Assembly (NCBI RefSeq): GCF_002282855.1
Contig: NZ_NRIR01000004.1
Location: forward strand, 279,254-343,253
Source of the DNA: Paraferrimonas sedimenticola
Lineage (GTDB): Bacteria > Pseudomonadota > Gammaproteobacteria > Enterobacterales > Shewanellaceae
Direction of reading: 5' to 3'
Length of the DNA: 64,000 nt
Shown: in pieces, positions 60,665 through 64,000 of the stretch
Layout: each line of letters begins with the position of its first letter
How positions within the stretch are numbered: position 1 is the stretch's first letter
Notes under the pieces: generated by a model
The model's database searches: none
Seen by the model: the letters and a program-made list of their open reading frames with translations, nothing else
What the model was told of the DNA's origin: nothing
Made by a program: the position numbers and the translations under genes

Positions 60665-62149
60665 TTAAGGGTTAGCCATAATTCTGACATAAGGTAACAA
60701 ATCGCTTGGCAGCATGCCACGCTGACCCTCAGTAGCGGCGCGGTCCGCCGCTCCACCGTGAATTAGGGTTGCCACAACCGCGGCTTCAAAGGCCTCAAGC
60801 CCTTGCGCCCACATCGCCGAGATAATGCCCGCCAGCAAATCGCCGCTGCCCGCAACCGCAAGTCCCGGATTCCCCACATCACACAAAGCTAGACGCTGAC
60901 CGTCGTAGATCAGAGTACCAGGCCCTTTAAGCAACACTACACCGCCATATTTGTGCTGCAGAGCTTGCACCGCGGCTGTTCGGTCTTGCTCCACTTGCGC
61001 CACACTGGTGTTGAGTAATCGCGCGGCTTCGCCCGGGTGTGGCGTTAAAATCCAGTGGTCACTTTTACTGGGTTCAATAGCGAGGAAATTCAAACCATCG
61101 GCGTCCAGCACCATGGATTTCTCGCTCAGTAAGCAAGCTTTGAATAAGTTGTAGCCCCATTCGTGCTGTCCTAAGCCAGGCCCGAGTAACAGTACGTTGG
61201 CCCAACCCAAGCGAGAGTACACCTCCATATCCACCAGCTCGCATCGACAGAACATCAACTCGGGGCGATTTTGGACAATGGTGGCTTGGTGTTGTGGTTG
61301 AGAGACCACGGTCACTAAACCAGTACCAGCGCGCAAGGCGGCTTCGGCGGCGAGCTTCACCGACCCAGGCATGCCCAAATCGCCGCCAATCACCGTAAGG
61401 CGGCCATGTTGCCCCTTGTGCGCAATGGCGCTTCTTGGGCGTAAGTAATCACCCACCTGCTCGGCGGTATGGCGTTGGGCCAGCATTTCGGCGTGCTTGC
61501 TTAGGCACTCACCTATGCCCAAATCCGCTAACACCAGCTCGCCGACGTAAAGACGCGCTTGCCCGGTTAAACAGCCCAACTTATAGGCCACTAAAGTCAC
61601 TGTGACATCGGCAACCACAGCACCCGCAGGGGCGCAGCCCGTATCGGGTTCTAGCCCTGAAGGCAGGTCAATCGCCAGCACAGGCGCGGGGAATTGGTTG
61701 ATGGCGCGTATCAAGCTCACCAGCTCGTCGTTTGGCTCACCGCTAAAGCCGTTGCCCAACAGTCCATCCACTATCAAGTCGCAGTCAGCCAATTTTTCGT
61801 CGTTCAAGGGTTGAATCGTGCCGCCGGCATCAATGAAATCTTGCTGTGCTTGTGCCGCCTCACCAGCTAGCTCGCGCTCGCTTTGCCATTGGTAGACCTG
61901 AATGGTTCGACCTTCGGCCAACAGTAAGCGCGCTACCACATAGGCATCACCACCGTTGTTTCCTCGACCACAGACAATGTTGACTCGACCCTCTGGCCAG
62001 CGCTGTATTAATTCTGCGTGCAGAATTTCGCCGGCGCGGCACATGAGCTGATACCCACTAATGCCCAGTTGCTGCAAACAAGCTTGCTCACCAGCTCGCA
62101 GGGCCTGTGCCGTGTAGATGGCTTGTCGAGGTCGAAATTGGGTTGGCAT
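60665..62149 (-). CDS. nnr: Bifunctional NAD(P)HX epimerase/dehydratase Nnr
   Basis: Repairs hydrated NAD(P)H; about 494 residues. The N-terminal epimerase domain ([49 protein letters not shown]) is followed by the C-terminal ADP-dependent dehydratase ([71 protein letters not shown]). The ATG at 62149 is preferred to an in-frame TTG four codons earlier. First gene of the tsaE-amiB-mutL-miaA cluster. Confidence 0.95.
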   Translation of the reverse strand: MPTQFRPRQAIYTAQALRAGEQACLQQLGISGYQLMCRAGEILHAELIQRWPEGRVNIVCGRGNNGGDAYVVARLLLAEGRTIQVYQWQSERELAGEAAQAQQDFIDAGGTIQPLNDEKLADCDLIVDGLLGNGFSGEPNDELVSLIRAINQFPAPVLAIDLPSGLEPDTGCAPAGAVVADVTVTLVAYKLGCLTGQARLYVGELVLADLGIGECLSKHAEMLAQRHTAEQVGDYLRPRSAIAHKGQHGRLTVIGGDLGMPGSVKLAAEAALRAGTGLVTVVSQPQHQATIVQNRPELMFCRCELVDMEVYSRLGWANVLLLGPGLGQHEWGYNLFKACLLSEKSMVLDADGLNFLAIEPSKSDHWILTPHPGEAARLLNTSVAQVEQDRTAAVQALQHKYGGVVLLKGPGTLIYDGQRLALCDVGNPGLAVAGSGDLLAGIISAMWAQGLEAFEAAVVATLIHGGAADRAATEGQRGMLPSDLLPYVRIMANP

Positions 62150-62312
62150 GATCGAGTCCAAAAAACGAAGTCAGTAGCAATATTGCTCTGAATTTTAGAC
62201 TTTTCTCAAAGTTGTCACTAGAATCAGGATCAACAAGTGCATCGATTTGCACGAGTAATCGGCTAAGGCCCTGTTAAGGACGACAGTGGCAGCCCTATTC
62301 AAACCAAGGTAG

Positions 62313-62525
62313 ATGTCACGGATGATGATCGTAAACTTACTGCTGCTCGCCCTCTGTTTAGCTCTGATTAATCTAACTAATGTCGAACTAGAAGTGATTT
62401 TTGCGCTGCTAGGGCTGAATTGCGGAATTTTTCTGTTTTATTTGTTGCGCATGATTCGTCAAACTCAGTGGGACGGAGCGCCATCGCGACGCTCAGCAAT
62501 TGATCAAGCCAACAAACCCAGCTAG
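62313..62525 (+). CDS. Small two-helix membrane protein, unknown
   Basis: Predicted inner-membrane protein of 70 residues. Helices MMIVNLLLLALCLALINL and VIFALLGLNCGIFLFYLL are joined by a short acidic turn (TNVELE). The C-terminal 25 residues are polar and basic (RQTQWDGAPSRRSAIDQ). The layout is reminiscent of the short LapA/DUF1049 proteins, but I see no specific match. AAGG lies before the ATG. Its stop overlaps the convergent gene by 4 bp. Whether it is real is moderately supported by its hydrophobic pattern and spacing. Confidence 0.55.
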   Translation: MSRMMIVNLLLLALCLALINLTNVELEVIFALLGLNCGIFLFYLLRMIRQTQWDGAPSRRSAIDQANKPS

Positions 62526-63007
62526 CGAGTAACCCAGGCCCACTCCATTTCGGCTTCAATTGGGACTTCACCCAGACTGTCGGTCAATTCGATGGCCACT
62601 TTAATACTGCCTCGCTCTTCGCTTTGCAGCTGTGTTTGCTGTTCTGGCGTAACCCAAGCACGAACCTTCAAACCACCGGTGGCACGACGCACGTAACGAA
62701 TATCCATGCGTTTTATTAGCGGCAATTTGTCATTGGGTAAGTGCCAAGCGAAAGCCGCTCCAGAGGCGCTCTCCGCCAGCAAAGCCATCGCCGCAGCGTG
62801 CGGGCTCTTGATGTGATTTTGGACCTTGCGCTTGTTGGCTAAGGTCAGGCAAACCCCATCGCCATCCCACTGCTCAAAGCGCACACCAGCGGTCCCCGCA
62901 AACGGTACCATACGGGTAAAAGCAAGGGTCATTAAGGGTTTGGCTAGCCAATCAGGCCAACGCTGCAGTGATTGAACTCGACGAGCAACGGAACTTTGAG
63001 CAGACAT
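62522..63007 (-). CDS. DUF4442/hotdog-fold thioesterase-like protein
   Basis: Cytoplasmic protein of 161 residues. The start is the ATG at 63007 with AAGGAG upstream (spacing 12); an upstream in-frame start adds 18 residues. The segment NKRKVQNHIKSPHAAAMALLAESASG, with the hydrophobic helix of the hotdog fold, and RYVRRATGGLKVRAWV, match DUF4442/PaaI-like thioesterases. Substrate unknown. It overlaps the preceding gene's stop by 4 bp. Confidence 0.8.
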   Translation of the reverse strand: MSAQSSVARRVQSLQRWPDWLAKPLMTLAFTRMVPFAGTAGVRFEQWDGDGVCLTLANKRKVQNHIKSPHAAAMALLAESASGAAFAWHLPNDKLPLIKRMDIRYVRRATGGLKVRAWVTPEQQTQLQSEERGSIKVAIELTDSLGEVPIEAEMEWAWVTR

Positions 63008-63076
63008 AGATAGAGCACTCCTTGGCAACTGGTCAGACCAAGTTAGGCCAAGGGCGCTCAAAAGGCAAGACAGGTG

Positions 63077-63532
63077 TTAGATGTCATCCATACGCATAGT
63101 AGAGTGCACTAGGCGTTTTTGGCGATTTTGCTCGACAGCCACTAAAGCTTCTACCGCTTGCACAGCGTCTTTGGTTGATAAGCGCTTGGCGTTTTCTTCC
63201 AACAAACCAATCAGTTTGTTTTCTAGCTTTAGGTGCAGATCTAGCACCTGATCTTCGCTAAAGTCAGCGGCGATTTGGATTTTATCGAGATTACCGGCGA
63301 AGTCTTCGAAGTTGAAATCGCGCAGCCAGCTTTGCAGCACAGTATCTGGTGCATCGGCTACGTAATCTAACAGCTTTTCTGCCACTTCTTTTTCGTGGGT
63401 AACCAAGTACTCCAGCATCAAAGTCACACGAGAGGAGTCTGCTTGTTGCGCTAGACGTTGGTACAGTTTGGCCATGTCTTGACGGCAGCTGGCCACGTAC
63501 TCAATTAGTTCCTGTAATTGTTGGATTCGCAT
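63077..63532 (-). CDS. Uncharacterised all-helical protein
   Basis: Protein of 151 residues, acidic and almost entirely helical by pattern. It begins MRIQQLQELIEYVASCRQDM and has regular amphipathic helices (LYQRLAQQADSSRVTLMLEYLVTHEKEVAEKLLDYV; LDLHLKLENKLIGLLEENAKRL; VEALVAVEQNRQKRLVHSTM). The spacing of Glu and His residues (EYLVTHEKEV, EQNRQ) is loosely like a ferritin/rubrerythrin four-helix bundle. That is only a resemblance. The ATG at 63532 with GGGG upstream is favoured over a TTG six codons earlier. Function unknown. Confidence 0.7.
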   Translation of the reverse strand: MRIQQLQELIEYVASCRQDMAKLYQRLAQQADSSRVTLMLEYLVTHEKEVAEKLLDYVADAPDTVLQSWLRDFNFEDFAGNLDKIQIAADFSEDQVLDLHLKLENKLIGLLEENAKRLSTKDAVQAVEALVAVEQNRQKRLVHSTMRMDDI

Positions 63533-63550
63533 TGCTAAACCCCATTCCAA

Positions 63551-63729
63551 AATTGTTTGTTGATTAAGCTTGGTCGAATTATCGAATTAATGGCAGCTCA
63601 ATAGGGTGAGCAGGATCATAAATCCAACAGGAATCAGCAATTACCAACACAATGACGCTGGAAACAAGAGACAGATCACGCAAGTGAACACGGATGTTTT
63701 GAAATCAACAAGGGGAGGTAGAGAGAATT
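63551..63729. other. Spacer before the tRNA-Gly array
   Basis: A/T-rich 179-bp region; no gene or clear terminator seen. Confidence 0.5.
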
Positions 63730-63805
63730 TGGAGCGAGTAACGAGGTTCGAACTCGTGACCTCGACCTTGGCAAGGTCGCGCTCTACCAGCTGAGCTATA
63801 CTCGC
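63730..63805 (-). tRNA. glyV: tRNA-Gly (anticodon GCC), copy 1
   Basis: 76 nt on the minus strand beginning GCGAGTATAGCTCAGCTGG, anticodon loop CTTGCCAAG (GCC), T-loop GAGTTCGAACCTC, and encoded CCA end. All four arms pair. Closely matches E. coli tRNA-Gly(GCC). The symbol is for the family. Confidence 0.97.
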
Positions 63806-63827
63806 ACACAAATAAAACAGGACAAAT

Positions 63828-63903
63828 TGGAGCGAGTAACGAGGTTCGAACTCGTGACCTCGACCTTGGCAAGGTCGCGCTCTACCAGCTGAGCTATACT
63901 CGC
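63828..63903 (-). tRNA. glyW: tRNA-Gly (anticodon GCC), copy 2
   Basis: Identical 76-nt copy, 98 bp after the first, with the same AATTTG-like spacer (ATAAAACAGGACAAAT). Confidence 0.97.
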
Positions 63904-63925
63904 TCTCTAATAAAACAGGACAAAT

Positions 63926-64000
63926 TGGAGCGAGTAACGAGGTTCGAACTCGTGACCTCGACCTTGGCAAGGTCGCGCTCTACCAGCTGAGCTATACTCG
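63926..64000 (-). tRNA. glyX: tRNA-Gly (anticodon GCC), copy 3, cut by window edge
   Basis: Identical to copies 1 and 2 over the 75 nt present; the first base (5' G) falls outside the window. Same 98-bp period. Confidence 0.95.

Noticed and set aside
63641..63970. 109-codon minus-strand frame at the end
   Set aside because: It is made of the tRNA-Gly repeats.

Overview
The window is chromosomal DNA of a Gram-negative gammaproteobacterium. The block nnr-tsaE-amiB-mutL-miaA-hfq-hflX-hflK-hflC-yjeT-purA, the rnr-rlmB pair, the rpsF-priB-rpsR-rplI operon and the adjacent dnaB-alr are classic gammaproteobacterial neighbourhoods. The anaerobic respiration genes (DmsAB-type reductase, NapABC with a small tetraheme NapC/CymA-like protein, DcuA-type carrier, a canonical FNR box), the fused ThiD-ThiE, an S46 dipeptidyl peptidase and an EfpL paralogue point to a marine, facultatively anaerobic member of Alteromonadales, in the Shewanella/Ferrimonas neighbourhood. 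The genus is inference only. No prophage, plasmid, CRISPR array or intact insertion sequence was seen.

Layout. 1-4.8 kb: an anaerobic reductase operon on the minus strand (molybdopterin subunit, four-cluster ferredoxin, and a second ferredoxin cut by the window edge) with a divergent AraC regulator. 4.8-11.5 kb: the complete thiamine operon thiC-thiDE-thiF-thiS-thiG-thiH under a TPP riboswitch; thiDE has acquired a C-terminal tail encoded by two copies of a palindromic repeat. 11.5-13.6 kb: TetR regulator and divergent MFS efflux pump with two identical 18-bp perfect operators between them. 13.6-20.3 kb: assorted genes (YhhQ, lipoprotein, EfpL, outer-membrane protein, LysR, CDF protein, DcuA-like carrier). 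20.5-24.5 kb: FNR-box-preceded napA-napB-napC plus a 41-residue membrane peptide. 24.6-26.4 kb: PpiC and a MATE pump.

26.4-30.2 kb is the most interesting part. It holds a sigma-54-type two-component system divergent from an unfamiliar secreted, repeat-containing, helical protein. The intergenic region has a palindromic site almost midway between two divergent -24/-12-like promoters, the same architecture as ZraP/ZraSR but with a different effector protein. 30-34 kb: GalU, a WcaJ-type priming transferase and a barrel-only Omp85 protein. 34-38.9 kb: alr, dnaB and a divergent S46 peptidase predicted to be DPP11-like. 39-41.5 kb: cell-envelope genes including an Lpp-type lipoprotein facing an L,D-transpeptidase. 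41.7-43.1 kb: the S6/PriB/S18/L9 operon. 43.4-50 kb: a DUF481 protein, rlmB, rnr, a Sel1-repeat protein and a DUF885 metalloprotease-like protein.

49.9-50.6 kb is a gene-free stretch with two long imperfect palindromes (217 and 229 bp) that share the same 17-nt core in opposite orientations, an 8-bp tandem repeat and a third, shorter palindromic repeat. 50.6-62.2 kb carries purA through nnr. The end has a small membrane protein, a hotdog-fold protein, a helical protein and a tandem array of three tRNA-Gly(GCC) genes with 98-bp period, the last cut by the window edge.
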